A stretch of DNA of 64,000 bases from Candidatus Scalindua sp. (lineage in GTDB: Bacteria; Planctomycetota; Brocadiia; Brocadiales; Scalinduaceae): the NCBI GenBank assembly GCA_018670825.1, contig JABHIW010000098.1, positions 1-64,000 of the forward strand. The letters are read 5' to 3'. This document shows positions 8,287-19,500 of this stretch, piece after piece. The notes under the pieces are model-generated. The model was not told where the DNA came from, did not search any database, and was given only the letters and a program-made list of their open reading frames with translations. The first letter of the stretch is position 1. The number at the start of each line of letters is the position of its first letter. Position numbers and translations under genes: made by a program.

Positions 8287-9117
8287 CTAATCCGACTTCA
8301 AAGCTTCTCGTATTCTTATTGCCTTTTTAAGAAGAGGAAGCAGTCGCTCTAATGGCAACATTGTAGCCGAATCAGATAATGCTTCCTCAGGTTTTTCATG
8401 CGTTTCTACAAATAATCCGTCGCAACCTACCGAAACTGCAGCATTTGTCAGAGGTTCAATCATCTCTCTCTGCCCGCCAGAGGTTGAACCCATTCCACCG
8501 GGTAATTGAACACTGTGCGTAGCATCAAAAACGACCGGAAAACCCATCTTCTTCATAATCACAATAGAACGCATGTCTGCAACTAGATTATTATATCCAA
8601 ACATTGCACCCCTTTCAGTAAATATTATATTCTTATTTCCTGTAGAAAGTACCTTTTCTGCTATGTGTTCTACATCCCCGGGAGCCAGAAATTGCCCCTT
8701 TTTAATGTTTATCGGCTTACCTGTTTTAGCAGCATGCAATAGTAAATCTGTTTGTCTGCAAAGAAATGCCGGTATCTGGATTACATCCAACACATCCTGC
8801 ACAATATCAATCTCACGACAACAGTGAACATCCGAAAGAACAGGCACGCCAATTTCTTTCTTAATCTTTGATAAAATCTTAATACCCTTTTTGACACCTG
8901 GGCCTCTGTAAGATTTGATAGAAGAACGATTTGCCTTGTCATATGATGCCTTGAAAATAAACGGAATATTTGCTTTGATGGCTATTTCTTTAATTTTCTC
9001 AGCAATCTGACAGCACTCCTTTTCCGTTTCAATCACGCAGGGCCCAGCAATTAAAACCAATGGGTGCTCTTCCCCGAACATGATGCCATTTATTCCAATA
9101 TTATTGTTGTTTATCAT
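8287..9117 (-). CDS. kdsA: 3-deoxy-8-phosphooctulonate (KDO-8-P) synthase
   Basis: The 276-residue DAHP/KDOPS-family TIM barrel shows LIAGPCVIE, FKASYDKANRSS, GVPVLSDVHCCREI, IPAFLCRQTDLL and VVFDATHSVQLPGG. It condenses arabinose-5-phosphate with phosphoenolpyruvate to make KDO-8-phosphate for the LPS inner core. HCCREI lies where metal-dependent forms also differ, but I cannot assign the metal class safely. With gmhA and hldE farther along, it shows that the cell makes a KDO/heptose core and so has an outer membrane with LPS. It is the first gene of a minus-strand group with the protease and the unknown gene. Confidence 0.95.
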   Translation of the reverse strand: MINNNNIGINGIMFGEEHPLVLIAGPCVIETEKECCQIAEKIKEIAIKANIPFIFKASYDKANRSSIKSYRGPGVKKGIKILSKIKKEIGVPVLSDVHCCREIDIVQDVLDVIQIPAFLCRQTDLLLHAAKTGKPINIKKGQFLAPGDVEHIAEKVLSTGNKNIIFTERGAMFGYNNLVADMRSIVIMKKMGFPVVFDATHSVQLPGGMGSTSGGQREMIEPLTNAAVSVGCDGLFVETHEKPEEALSDSATMLPLERLLPLLKKAIRIREALKSD

Positions 9118-9445
9118 TACAAATTATTTATTTTAGTTAGAATATTCGTTGATTTCTCTGTTCTTGGAAAAGGTATGATCGAGATTAACCAAGATCAATT
9201 TATTGGCGTAAATTTATCTATATCATAGTCATAAGTATTAGTCAAACCTTTAATTTCTGACAAATTTTATTTGCAATTATATATATATTTGATATAAATA
9301 TAGGATTCGTATTTTCATTTTCTGTTTTGAATTTAATTTGTATGACTCCTTCCAAGTTGCAAATTAGTGAAGTTGGTAATTTTGCAATACAATATATTTT
9401 ATAACTTTTAGCATTTACATTATTTATGAATTTGGAGCTAAGTTT
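9118..9445. other. Divergent intergenic region between kdsA and the TPR-alphaCTD gene
   Basis: This 328-base gap is very AT-rich and separates divergently transcribed genes, so both promoters should lie here. TA-rich stretches such as TATATATATATTTGATATAA near 9280-9300 could hold -10 elements, but no confident -35/-10 pair or conserved operator is visible. No open frame or hairpin of note was found. Confidence 0.5.
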
Positions 9446-10792
9446 ATGGTAAGTAGTGAGTTAGATTTAAATGAAGCACTTTCAACTGAACCGATGTCAA
9501 GAGAAAATATACTCTCGCTAAAAAATCAAATTTATACATCAAAAGCCAATTATGAAGAACTAGAAAACAAAATCAAGGAATTAAAGTCAACCATAAGCAC
9601 TGAAAAAGGCACTCCGGAGACGAAAAAAAATACTTTAATTTTAGGTATATGTTTATGGATATCAGGAAACCAGGCAGAGGCCTTTGAAGTACTTGCTACT
9701 GTACCATCCAGCAAATTTACCTGTTATTTTCTTGGAAAATGTCACCAGGAACGTGAAGAGTATGAAAAAGCACTGGATTACTTCGAACGAGCAAAACAAG
9801 CAAATGAAGAAGAGTTTGAAATACAAATAGATATAGCAGAAACACAAAGACTATCCGGAGACTATCAAGGTGCCTTAAAGTTGATCCAGAAATTATCTAA
9901 GGGACACGACAGCGAAGCCAGTCTTCACTATCAGTGGGCACACTGCCTTGATAACCTTGGAGAATATGAAGAGGCTTTGACACACTATAATCGCGCACTG
10001 GAAATTAATCCGGACCACACTAATTCGCTATTTCGACTTGCTTACTATTATGATCTAAACGGAGATGACGAAAACGCATTTGAGTACTATAAAAAATGTG
10101 TAGAGAACGCTCCGTTATACACCAATGCCATGCTTAATCTGGGTCTGCTATATGAAGACAATGATGATTATGAAAAAGCGATTTCCTATTATTATGCAGT
10201 TTTGCAATCATATCCGAACCATGAGACTGCAAGGCTTTTTCTAAAAGACGCAATAGCCGGTATGAATATGCTTTATGACGATGATAAGGTTAAGAAGCAG
10301 GATAAAGAAACCGAAGTATTAAACATTCCAATCTCAGATTTTGAACTTTCTGTTAGAAGTAAAAATTGTTTGGAACGCATGAATATACTAACACTGTTAG
10401 ACTTAACAAAAGTTACCGAGTTTGAACTATTATCATATAAAAATTTTGGAGAGACTTCTTTAACCGAAATAAAAAATATACTTAACCAGAAAGGGTTGCG
10501 CCTTGGACAGGCGGTTGAATCGGATTTATTTATTGATGCAGATACCAGTGGAAACGAAGACAACTTACCTAAAACCATTTCTGATATGGAACTTTCTGAT
10601 GAATGTAGGAATGCCATTGAAGAGATGGGTATTGAGACAATAAATGATTTGGCATCAAAAACAGAAATCGAACTTTTAGAGCGAGATAATTTTACGCAAG
10701 CATATGTCGATGAAATAATTAACCAACTGGATACGTTTGGATTAAAACTTCATAGCGGGAACAACGTAGGCGGAGTTGTTGATATAATTTAG
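9446..10792 (+). CDS. TPR protein with two RNA polymerase alpha-CTD-like domains
   Basis: The 448-residue protein has an N-terminal helical part, then about five TPR units (roughly 70-265, with ALDYFERAKQANEE, ALTHYNRALEINPD and AISYYYAVLQSYPN). Two domains homologous to the C-terminal domain of RNA polymerase alpha follow. The first (about 290-350) reads LSVRSKNCLERMNILTLLDL ... NFGETSLTEIKNIL. It keeps residues equivalent to E. coli Arg265, Asn268, Cys269, Gly296, Ser299 and Glu302, which contact UP-element DNA, and has Thr at Lys298. The second (about 375-440) is degenerate: Glu replaces Arg265 and Thr replaces Gly296. The genuine rpoA lies elsewhere. A role in transcription, recruiting partners through the TPRs, is inference. 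It stands alone upstream of ruvAB. Confidence 0.9.
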   Translation: MVSSELDLNEALSTEPMSRENILSLKNQIYTSKANYEELENKIKELKSTISTEKGTPETKKNTLILGICLWISGNQAEAFEVLATVPSSKFTCYFLGKCHQEREEYEKALDYFERAKQANEEEFEIQIDIAETQRLSGDYQGALKLIQKLSKGHDSEASLHYQWAHCLDNLGEYEEALTHYNRALEINPDHTNSLFRLAYYYDLNGDDENAFEYYKKCVENAPLYTNAMLNLGLLYEDNDDYEKAISYYYAVLQSYPNHETARLFLKDAIAGMNMLYDDDKVKKQDKETEVLNIPISDFELSVRSKNCLERMNILTLLDLTKVTEFELLSYKNFGETSLTEIKNILNQKGLRLGQAVESDLFIDADTSGNEDNLPKTISDMELSDECRNAIEEMGIETINDLASKTEIELLERDNFTQAYVDEIINQLDTFGLKLHSGNNVGGVVDII

Positions 10793-10980
10793 TATCAGGC
10801 CGCCTATTTGACAAATCTCATGAAACTTATGATGATCTTCATTAGTTAGCTTACCCACTCGTCTATTTAAATACATAAATTTTCCACATTTTTAAGTATA
10901 AAACAGTTCCAGTAATTTAACTGGCAAAACGTTGCCAATTTTGTATTTTTATTATAACAACTATATTTGACATTAGTTAA

Positions 10981-11568
10981 ATGTTTGATTTTATTTATGG
11001 TAATATAGCACACAAAACACCTACTACCGCAACAATTGAAACTAATGGTATAGGATATAAAATACATATACCACTATCAACTTTTGAGAAAATATCTAAT
11101 AAAGAAAGTACGAAATTATTCACAAAGCTTACTATTAGAGATGACGAAATAAAGATATATGGGTTTTTCTCATTAGAAGAAAGAAATCTGTTTAATTTGC
11201 TTCTTTCCGTAAATGGAGTTGGCTCTAATGTGGCGCTCACGATACTATCAAGTAGTTCAATTAGTCAATTTGGAAGCTATGTTGTCAGCAATGATTCGAA
11301 ATCATTACAGCGTATTAAGGGTATTGGTAAAAAAACGTCAGAAAGAATAATATTAGAATTGAAGGAAACTATAAAGTGCATTTTACCTGATTCAAAATCT
11401 TCGACAGATACAAAGAATACAGCAATAATTTCAGATGCGGTAATGGCGATGATTTCACTCGGATACGCAAAGCCTGAAGCGGAAAAGGCCGTGAATAAAG
11501 CTTCTGATAATGTTGATCCGACAGAAGGAATTGAAGTACTTATCAAAGAAGCCTTAAGTTGCGTATAA
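10981..11568 (+). CDS. ruvA: Holliday junction branch migration protein RuvA
   Basis: The 195-residue protein has the three RuvA domains: an OB-fold N-terminus (MFDFIYGNI...TIETNGIGYKIHIP), tandem helix-hairpin-helix motifs (LLSVNGVGSNVALTIL and LQRIKGIGKKTSERIILELK) and a short C-terminal three-helix domain (AVMAMISLGYAKPEAEKAV) that binds RuvB. RuvA tetramers grip the four-way junction and load RuvB hexamers. It lies 50 bases before ruvB on the same strand. No good ribosome site is visible. The resolvase gene ruvC is not in the window. Confidence 0.95.
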   Translation: MFDFIYGNIAHKTPTTATIETNGIGYKIHIPLSTFEKISNKESTKLFTKLTIRDDEIKIYGFFSLEERNLFNLLLSVNGVGSNVALTILSSSSISQFGSYVVSNDSKSLQRIKGIGKKTSERIILELKETIKCILPDSKSSTDTKNTAIISDAVMAMISLGYAKPEAEKAVNKASDNVDPTEGIEVLIKEALSCV

Positions 11569-11618
11569 TGTAAAGTCGAATATGGTTTTAGTGGACCAGA
11601 TGTCAAGGTGTTTTAAAC

Positions 11619-12638
11619 ATGTCTGATAATAATATCCTTTCTAGTGATAGTGCTCCAGAAGATAGTAATCTTGATATTGAGCTACGGCCAAAAAGATTTT
11701 CTGATTTCATTGGGCAGGAATCAATAAAAAAAAATCTGCATATTTATATTGAAGCCTCTAAGAAGAGAGGAGATGTACTCGACCATATTCTATTTTCAGG
11801 TTCGCAAGGGTTAGGGAAGACAACGCTTTCACAAATCATTGCTAATGAAATTAATGTTGACATTAAAGCAACTTCAGGGCCGATCCTTGACAAACCAGGT
11901 GATCTTGCCGGTATATTAACTAATTTGCAACATGGAGATATCTTATTTATAGATGAAATCCACAGATTAAACAAAACAACAGAAGAATATCTCTATTCAG
12001 CAATGGAAGATTATTCCATTGATATTCTGATAGATCAGGGACCAAGTTCCAGGTCTGTAAAGATCACTCTTCCACGTTTTACGCTTGTTGGAGCAACAAC
12101 ACGAGAAGGATTGTTAACACCATCCTTTCGTGCCAGGTTTGGCGTACTGGAAAGACTGGATTTTTATCCATGGAATGAGTTAAAAGAGATTGCTATTAAA
12201 TCTGCCAAAACTTTGAAAATAGAAATTAATGAAAAAGGCGCCGAGATGATTGCAAAAAGTTCTAGGGGTACACCAAGAATTGTAAACAGATTCATAAGGC
12301 GAATCAGAGATGTTGCACAGGTAAAAGGCAGCAACAAAATTACAGAAAGTATTGCAAAATTAGGTTTTGATATGTTGGGTGTAGACAAAGATGGCTTTGG
12401 CGACTTAGACAGAAAAATATTAAACGCTATTATACAGCATGGTGGCGGTCCTGTTGGATTAAAGACAATAGCAGTTTCCGTAAATGAACAGGAAGACACA
12501 ATAGAAGAAGTTTATGAACCTTTTCTGATTCAAAAAGGCTATTTGAGCAAAACACCTCGAGGTAGAATTGCAACACAAAGAGCTTATGAATACATGGGGC
12601 ATAAGACAGTCACAGGAAAACAAAGTACTCTTTTTTGA
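11619..12638 (+). CDS. ruvB: Holliday junction branch migration helicase RuvB
   Basis: The 339-residue AAA+ ATPase has the RuvB start LRPKRFSDFIGQESIKKNL, Walker A GSQGLGKTT, Walker B LFIDEIHRL, the sensor region TTREGLLTPSFRARFG and a C-terminal winged helix (GPVGLKTIAVSVNEQEDTIE ... TPRGRIATQRAYEYMG). It drives branch migration together with RuvA. The stop is followed after four bases by queH, so the genes are probably co-translated. Confidence 0.97.
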   Translation: MSDNNILSSDSAPEDSNLDIELRPKRFSDFIGQESIKKNLHIYIEASKKRGDVLDHILFSGSQGLGKTTLSQIIANEINVDIKATSGPILDKPGDLAGILTNLQHGDILFIDEIHRLNKTTEEYLYSAMEDYSIDILIDQGPSSRSVKITLPRFTLVGATTREGLLTPSFRARFGVLERLDFYPWNELKEIAIKSAKTLKIEINEKGAEMIAKSSRGTPRIVNRFIRRIRDVAQVKGSNKITESIAKLGFDMLGVDKDGFGDLDRKILNAIIQHGGGPVGLKTIAVSVNEQEDTIEEVYEPFLIQKGYLSKTPRGRIATQRAYEYMGHKTVTGKQSTLF

Positions 12639-12642
12639 TTAA

Positions 12643-13260
12643 ATGACAAATCTTCTACTACATATTTGCTGTGCAGGTTGTCTCTGTGCACCTCTTGATG
12701 AATTAAGGAGTGAGGGAATCAACGTCCATGGTTATTTCTATAATCCCAATATTCATCCATTATTGGAATTCAGAAAAAGACTTAAAGCTGTTCACATTTT
12801 CCAGGAAAGCGATCCGATAGAAATAGATTATTGTGAAGAATATGGATTGCGAGAATATCTGAGTGAAGTTAATTATGAAGGAGACAACAGGTGTGAAGAT
12901 TGCTATAGATTGAGACTCAGGACAACAGCACACCATGCAAAAGAAAAAGGGTTTGATTCTTTCTGCTCAACATTGCTTTTTAGTAAACAGCAAGATCACG
13001 AAAAGATAAGAGAGATAGGAGAGCAAATAGCAGAGCAGGTAGGAATACCTTTTGAATATAGAGATTACCGGCATTTATGTGAGTGCAGCCAGAAAATAGC
13101 AAAAAAGAAAATGCTCTATAGGCAATCGTATTGTGGTTGTATTTTCAGTGAATTTGAAAGATATAAAGATACAACACGTAACTTATACGAAGGTTGGAAA
13201 CTAAAAGAGAATTTGGCAAATAGTAACACTCAGAAAGAGGGAAAACTGAATTGCCCATAA
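12643..13260 (+). CDS. queH: Epoxyqueuosine reductase QueH
   Basis: The 205-residue protein matches the QueH (DUF208) family. It starts LLLHICCAGCLCAPL with the paired Cys motif, has CEDCYRLRLRTTAHHAKEKG and FCSTLLFSKQQDHEKI, and ends with CECSQKIAKKKMLYRQSYCGC. The Cys pairs bind an iron-sulfur cluster and a second metal, and the enzyme reduces epoxyqueuosine to queuosine in tRNA as a non-orthologous replacement of QueG. The next-but-one gene is tgt, the enzyme that inserts the preQ1 base, so two steps of queuosine synthesis share this unit. It overlaps the following gene by ten bases. Confidence 0.93.
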   Translation: MTNLLLHICCAGCLCAPLDELRSEGINVHGYFYNPNIHPLLEFRKRLKAVHIFQESDPIEIDYCEEYGLREYLSEVNYEGDNRCEDCYRLRLRTTAHHAKEKGFDSFCSTLLFSKQQDHEKIREIGEQIAEQVGIPFEYRDYRHLCECSQKIAKKKMLYRQSYCGCIFSEFERYKDTTRNLYEGWKLKENLANSNTQKEGKLNCP

Positions 13261-14483
13261 GCAAGGCGAAAATCAAATACGCCTTCATCGGTCTGGTTTT
13301 TGTTTTTTTATCAATTGCATTGCTTGTTTCATGTTTAAGCACTGACAATAATTCAGAGGCCGTATATAAATATGACAATTACTTAGAAAACCCACCGAAC
13401 ATTCGTGTTCTTTTACATAAGAATATAAAAGAGATTCAAATTGAAATTAATCAACCTTATAGTATTTCAGATTTCAAGAGTAATGAATTACTGGCTAACA
13501 GAGCAAATTTAATCAAGTCAGTCATATATTTAAAATCAGGTGACTTTAGAACAAGGCCTCTTACATCTGATGCTACTCACAATGCTGCAACTACTTTTGC
13601 AAAAGCAAAAGGAAATGTCGCTATTTCTACTAATAATGGTTTTGTAAAATTAAACAAATCTAAGTATTGTGGAAAACTTGTATTAGTTCCTAAAAAAGAC
13701 GATAGATTCTCCATATTAGAAGAGATCGGTATAGAAGAATATTTGCCCGGAGTTGTTGAAGGAGAAATGCCAAGTAAGTGGAAAGATGACGCAATACAGG
13801 CACAGGTAATTGCCGCACGGACTTATGCCATTTATCAGAGAAAAATAAAAAGTAATGCCCTTTACCACATTAACATACAGGATCTCGCTTATAACGGTTC
13901 TTACATGAACCTGGCAAAAACAAAAGAAATAGTAGATAAATCGAGAGGCACTGTCATGGTATATGATTGGAAACTGTTCCCAGGATATTTCCACAGTACA
14001 TGTGGAGGTCATACGGAAGATATCAATCTGGTTTTTAATCTCAAGAGTATACCACCTTTAAGCGGTGTAGATTGTGGATATTGCAATAAATCCAAATATT
14101 ATCGCTGGGAAAAGACGCTTGGAAAGAATGAAATAGAAAACAAACTAAATGTTCCCAAATCTAAAGTTAAAAAAATACGTAATATAACCACTGAAGAAAT
14201 TGGACCAGGCGGTCACTGTTCTACAATAAAGATTGAACATGCGGGAGGAACAAAAAGAGTTAATGCAAACGATTTCAGGCTTATAGTCGGTCCAAGTAAC
14301 CTTCGCAGCACTTCGTTTAGTATCAAAAACAATAAAGACTCATTTGTTTTCAAAGGTAGCGGATGGGGACACGGTGTTGGTTTATGTCAGTATGGAACAC
14401 AAAATATGGCAAAATCCGGATTTAAATGGTTTGACATTTTGAGACATTATTATCCGGAAATAGATCTGGTAAAAATTTATTAA
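13251..14483 (+). CDS. SpoIID/LytB-domain lipoprotein, probable peptidoglycan lytic enzyme or amidase enhancer
   Basis: The 410-residue protein begins with a lipoprotein-type signal ending LLVSC (lipobox, Cys at about 28). The SpoIID domain (about 155-400) has EYLPGVVEGEMPSKWK, AQVIAARTYAIYQ, FHSTCGGHTED and WGHGVGLCQYG. The Glu of GEMP corresponds to the proposed catalytic residue of SpoIID, which cuts glycan strands stripped of stem peptides. The start is TTG with a GAGGG ribosome site, overlapping queH by ten bases. In a non-spore-former such proteins are thought to act in cell-wall remodelling; the exact role here is unknown. It implies that the organism has peptidoglycan. Confidence 0.87.
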   Translation: MPISKAKIKYAFIGLVFVFLSIALLVSCLSTDNNSEAVYKYDNYLENPPNIRVLLHKNIKEIQIEINQPYSISDFKSNELLANRANLIKSVIYLKSGDFRTRPLTSDATHNAATTFAKAKGNVAISTNNGFVKLNKSKYCGKLVLVPKKDDRFSILEEIGIEEYLPGVVEGEMPSKWKDDAIQAQVIAARTYAIYQRKIKSNALYHINIQDLAYNGSYMNLAKTKEIVDKSRGTVMVYDWKLFPGYFHSTCGGHTEDINLVFNLKSIPPLSGVDCGYCNKSKYYRWEKTLGKNEIENKLNVPKSKVKKIRNITTEEIGPGGHCSTIKIEHAGGTKRVNANDFRLIVGPSNLRSTSFSIKNNKDSFVFKGSGWGHGVGLCQYGTQNMAKSGFKWFDILRHYYPEIDLVKIY

Positions 14484-14497
14484 GAAATATATTATAG

Positions 14498-15607
<1,110 letters not shown>

Positions 15608-15654
15608 AAAATTTTTCTTATTAAGAATCATCACATTTTTTTAGGAGATATTTA

Positions 15655-16065
15655 ATGGATTTTTTAATGGCAAAGCAAGGTAATCCTATTTTACAATTTG
15701 TGCCGATTTTGATTATAGTATGTCTGATTATGTGTTTTCTATTCCGCAAATCGATGAAACAAATACCAAGATTTTTTACAGCACTTTTTGATTTTTCTTT
15801 TGATAGGTCAGTCACCACAAAAATAATTAAATTTGGTTATGGTTTTGTTGTTGTATTTGCGGGTCTTTGTGGAATAGGCTACATTATCATTAGTTTTAAT
15901 TCCTCATTGGAAGTTGATATAGGAGCCTTAATCTGGTCACCATTTATGTATTTGATTATTATAATTTTTACGCGTATATTCCTAGAAACGTTGATTAGCA
16001 TATATCACATTTCAGAAAACACAGCACAGATAGCTGAACAGGGCAAGCAACGGAATGTCGTTTAA
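15655..16065 (+). CDS. Small integral membrane protein between tgt and yajC
   Basis: I do not recognise this 136-residue protein. It has three hydrophobic stretches, at about 14-32, 58-80 and 92-115, with a basic first loop. It lies exactly between tgt and yajC, which suggests a link with the Sec accessory genes. Its leader and first codons look like a copy of those of yajC: both have CACATTTTTT-AGGAGAT, and the proteins begin MDFLMAKQGN versus MEFLMQNQAN. The rest of the protein is not like YajC. Confidence 0.75.
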   Translation: MDFLMAKQGNPILQFVPILIIVCLIMCFLFRKSMKQIPRFFTALFDFSFDRSVTTKIIKFGYGFVVVFAGLCGIGYIIISFNSSLEVDIGALIWSPFMYLIIIIFTRIFLETLISIYHISENTAQIAEQGKQRNVV

Positions 16066-16153
16066 AAAGATTAAATAGTTAGCAAGCCATCTTTTTCATA
16101 CTGAAAAGAATGGTCACAAGTAATATTCATCACATTTTTTAGGAGATTTATTG

Positions 16154-16474
16154 ATGGAATTTTTAATGCAGAATCAAGCTAATGTTGGCCCCATGAAGAC
16201 ATTTCTGCCGCTTATGATTATAATGTTTGCAGTTATGTATTTCCTCATTATCAGACCTCAAAAACAAAAAGAGAAAAAAAGGCTGGAAATGATAACAAAT
16301 GTAAGAAAACAGGATAGAATAGTAACTGCTGGAGGTGTACACGGTGTTGTCGTAACCGTAAAGGAAAATGATGTCATAATTCGGGTTGACGATGCAAAAG
16401 ATGTTAAAATTAAAGTTGATAAAAGTGCTATAACTTCCGTAAGTGTACCGAAAGGCGAAAAGGAAGAGGCATAA
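16154..16474 (+). CDS. yajC: Preprotein translocase accessory subunit YajC
   Basis: The 106-residue protein has one N-terminal transmembrane helix (MKTFLPLMIIMFAVMYFLII) followed by the YajC signature RPQKQKEKKRLEMI and a small cytoplasmic domain (VRKQDRIVTAGGVHGVV). YajC associates with SecDF and SecYEG. A TTG lies directly before the ATG at 16154; I prefer the ATG because AGGAG at 16141 is then eight bases away. It is followed 39 bases later by the fused secDF gene. Confidence 0.95.
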   Translation: MEFLMQNQANVGPMKTFLPLMIIMFAVMYFLIIRPQKQKEKKRLEMITNVRKQDRIVTAGGVHGVVVTVKENDVIIRVDDAKDVKIKVDKSAITSVSVPKGEKEEA

Positions 16475-16513
16475 ATATAATATATGATTATAAGAGCTAA
16501 GGAGATAATTTAG

Positions 16514-19500
16514 ATGCCAAAGAATTTGAGATGGAAGATACCACTGATCGTAGTACTTATTGCTATTGCTATAATGGCGTTATGCCCAGTTGCGGATAAG
16601 CCAATAAAGTCAGAAAATATTACAGAAATTAACGGCAAAGTAACTGACCGTACTATAATAGATGACTCATTCTTTGGTTTCCTATTTAAAAATCTGATAA
16701 AGAAAGAAATAATAGTAAATAAAGAAACGAATGATAAAGGCGAAACCGTAATCCACAAGAAAGTAGATTACATAGCTAAAGGACAAATAAAACTCGGTCT
16801 TGATTTAAGGGGAGGTTCTGAACTCCTGTACAAAATCAAGGTTGATGAATCGGATCAACGTTCTGGTCTGACAGATGAAGTAATCGCTTTGTTAGAAAAA
16901 AGGATAGATCCACAGGGAGTGCTGGAATACAGACTACAGCAACAGGGTATGAGAAGAATTCTCATACAGGTTCCAGGCGCAACTAAGAGTGAAATTGACA
17001 GTCTTAAGAAAAGAATTACCCGACTTGGAAAACTTGAATTCAGACTGGCAGCAGCGCCTGACAGTAGCGAATTCGGTGATGCTAAAGCGGGAAAAGCGGT
17101 ACCGGGTTTTTACAAGCATTGGATTAGAAAGAAAAAAGGGGAAGTAGCAGATACGCAGGACTGGTATCTGGTACGAAACAAAATTGAAATTACTGGTGAG
17201 CATCTTACCAGAGTTTTTCCAGATCGTAAGGACATCAAGCCTGTCATAGGATTTGAGTTCGACCAGGCAGGCAGATCGAAATTTGGACGATTAACGGAAC
17301 GTAGTATAGGAAAACCATTGGCAATAATCCTTGACGGAACACTTTATTCCGCTCCGATAATACGCGACAGAATTCCCGGCAAAGGAATCATAGAGGGTAA
17401 TTTTACGCAAGAGGAAGTTAATGATCTGATCGCGGTTATGCGCGCAGGAAGCCTTCCGGCAGACCTTGAACTGGAAATGGAAACCACTGTAGGTCCCAGT
17501 CTGGGAAAAGATTCAATTCATAGAGGTCTCTTAGCCGGTATAATTGGCGGTATATTTGTCATAATCTTTATGTTCGCCTATTACTTTGGGGCGGGAGCAG
17601 TAGCAAATGCCACCTTTATTCTCAACATATTTTTTGTTGTAGGATCTCTGGCAATACTAAATGCAACCCTTACACTCCCAGGTATTGCAGGCCTCGTTTT
17701 AATGATAGGTATGGCAGTTGATGCAAATGTATTGATCTTTGAACGAATTAGAGAAGAGAAGAACAGAGGTAAGACAATAAGACTTGCCGTTAAAAATGGA
17801 TATGAAAGAGCTTTTACAACAATCGTTGATTCAAATATAACGACATTAATTACTGCACTTATTTTGTATGCGGTAGGGACCGGACCGGTAAAAGGTTTTG
17901 CAATAGTTTTGATTGCAGGTCTTTTGATCAACATGTTTACAGCCGTATTTGTTACCAGGGTAATATTTGAAATATTCCTTGGTGCAGGCATCATGAACAA
18001 ATTTTCGATGATGCAGTTTTTCAAAAAACCACAAACTTCTTTTGTCTGTTATCGTCGTATTTCCATGATTGCCTCACTTGTTTTAATTGTAATAGGTATG
18101 TCAGTATTTGCAATAAGGGGTAAAGACAACTATGATATCGACTTTACCGGCGGAACACTTATCCAATTAAAGCTGAATAAACCGACACCTGTCGGTGATA
18201 TTCGAAAGAAATTAGAAGTTGTAGGTTATCCTAACGCTGAAGTTCAGAATATATGGACAAGCAATGATGCGACTTCTGCATCAAACGATTCAACAGAATT
18301 CGGAATAAGAATCAAGAGCTTAAACGAAGATAAATCCGTACAAAAAGTTGCTGATGACATACAACACGTAGTTGATAAAAAGTTGTTTAAAGACATAAAT
18401 TTCAGCAAACCTTCAAATTATCAGTTAACATTGAACGAGCCTGTTGATGAATTTGTAATCCAAAATTACCTTACAGAGGCTGGTTATGGAAGTGATAATA
18501 TTCTTTCCTTATATCCTGTTGCAAAGAGTGGAAAAAAATATTCAATAAGAATTGGCGGTTTATCACAGAAGATTTCCAGAACGGACACAATAATCAATGT
18601 GACAGACGTGCTTACAGATCTCGTTGAAATACAATCACTAAAACCACTCTATAGTGATATAAAGGATGAGCTCCCAGATATTACAGCCGAAGGGAGAGGC
18701 GCACAATTCAGGTCCATATCCACGATGGATATAGATCTGAAAAAAGCTGTAGATCCGAACATCCTGGAAATCACACTTAAGAATGCAGGGCATAAAGATA
18801 TTGTCGTCTCAACAAGGCAGAATTCCAGAAGAGGAGTCGCTTCCAGGAAATTACAAGTTGCTGGGCCGAGAGATGTACTGGAAACTATTAAACTAACAGT
18901 CAGTTCCTTAAGTACGCCTCCAATAATGGTAGTTGACAATTCCTCAATCCAAATTGAATTTAAAAATAATATTGATGAAGATACTTTAAGAAAAAGGTTT
19001 GCAAATTCAAAGCTCTTAAAAAATAAAATTGGTGAAATAACCGGTATGGATATAACTGCCAATGAGTATATGATTGGCATGAAAGCATTAAATGCGGCAA
19101 AGATACAGGAAAAGATACGAGACGATTTATTTGTAACCTTTAAAGACAGGTTTTATGCTGAAGGTACAGATACTGAAGCGTCTAAACCTGATCCATTTAA
19201 AAGGGTCGTAAGTATTGGATCAACGGTTGCTGGTGAAATGAAGAGCAGAGCAGCTCTTGCCCTGTTTTTTGCATGCATTGCAATCATCATTTATATATGG
19301 TTCCGATTCGGTGAGCTTAAATTTGGTGTATCTGCTGTTATAACCCTTGTACACGACGTCTTAATTACTGTCGGAGCAGTTGCAGTAGCGGATCATTTCG
19401 GAAACGTATTTGGTGACGTAAAACTTAATCTTCCAATGGTCGCCGCATTTCTGACACTAATTGGGTATTCTTTAAATGACACGATTGTGCTGTTTGACCG

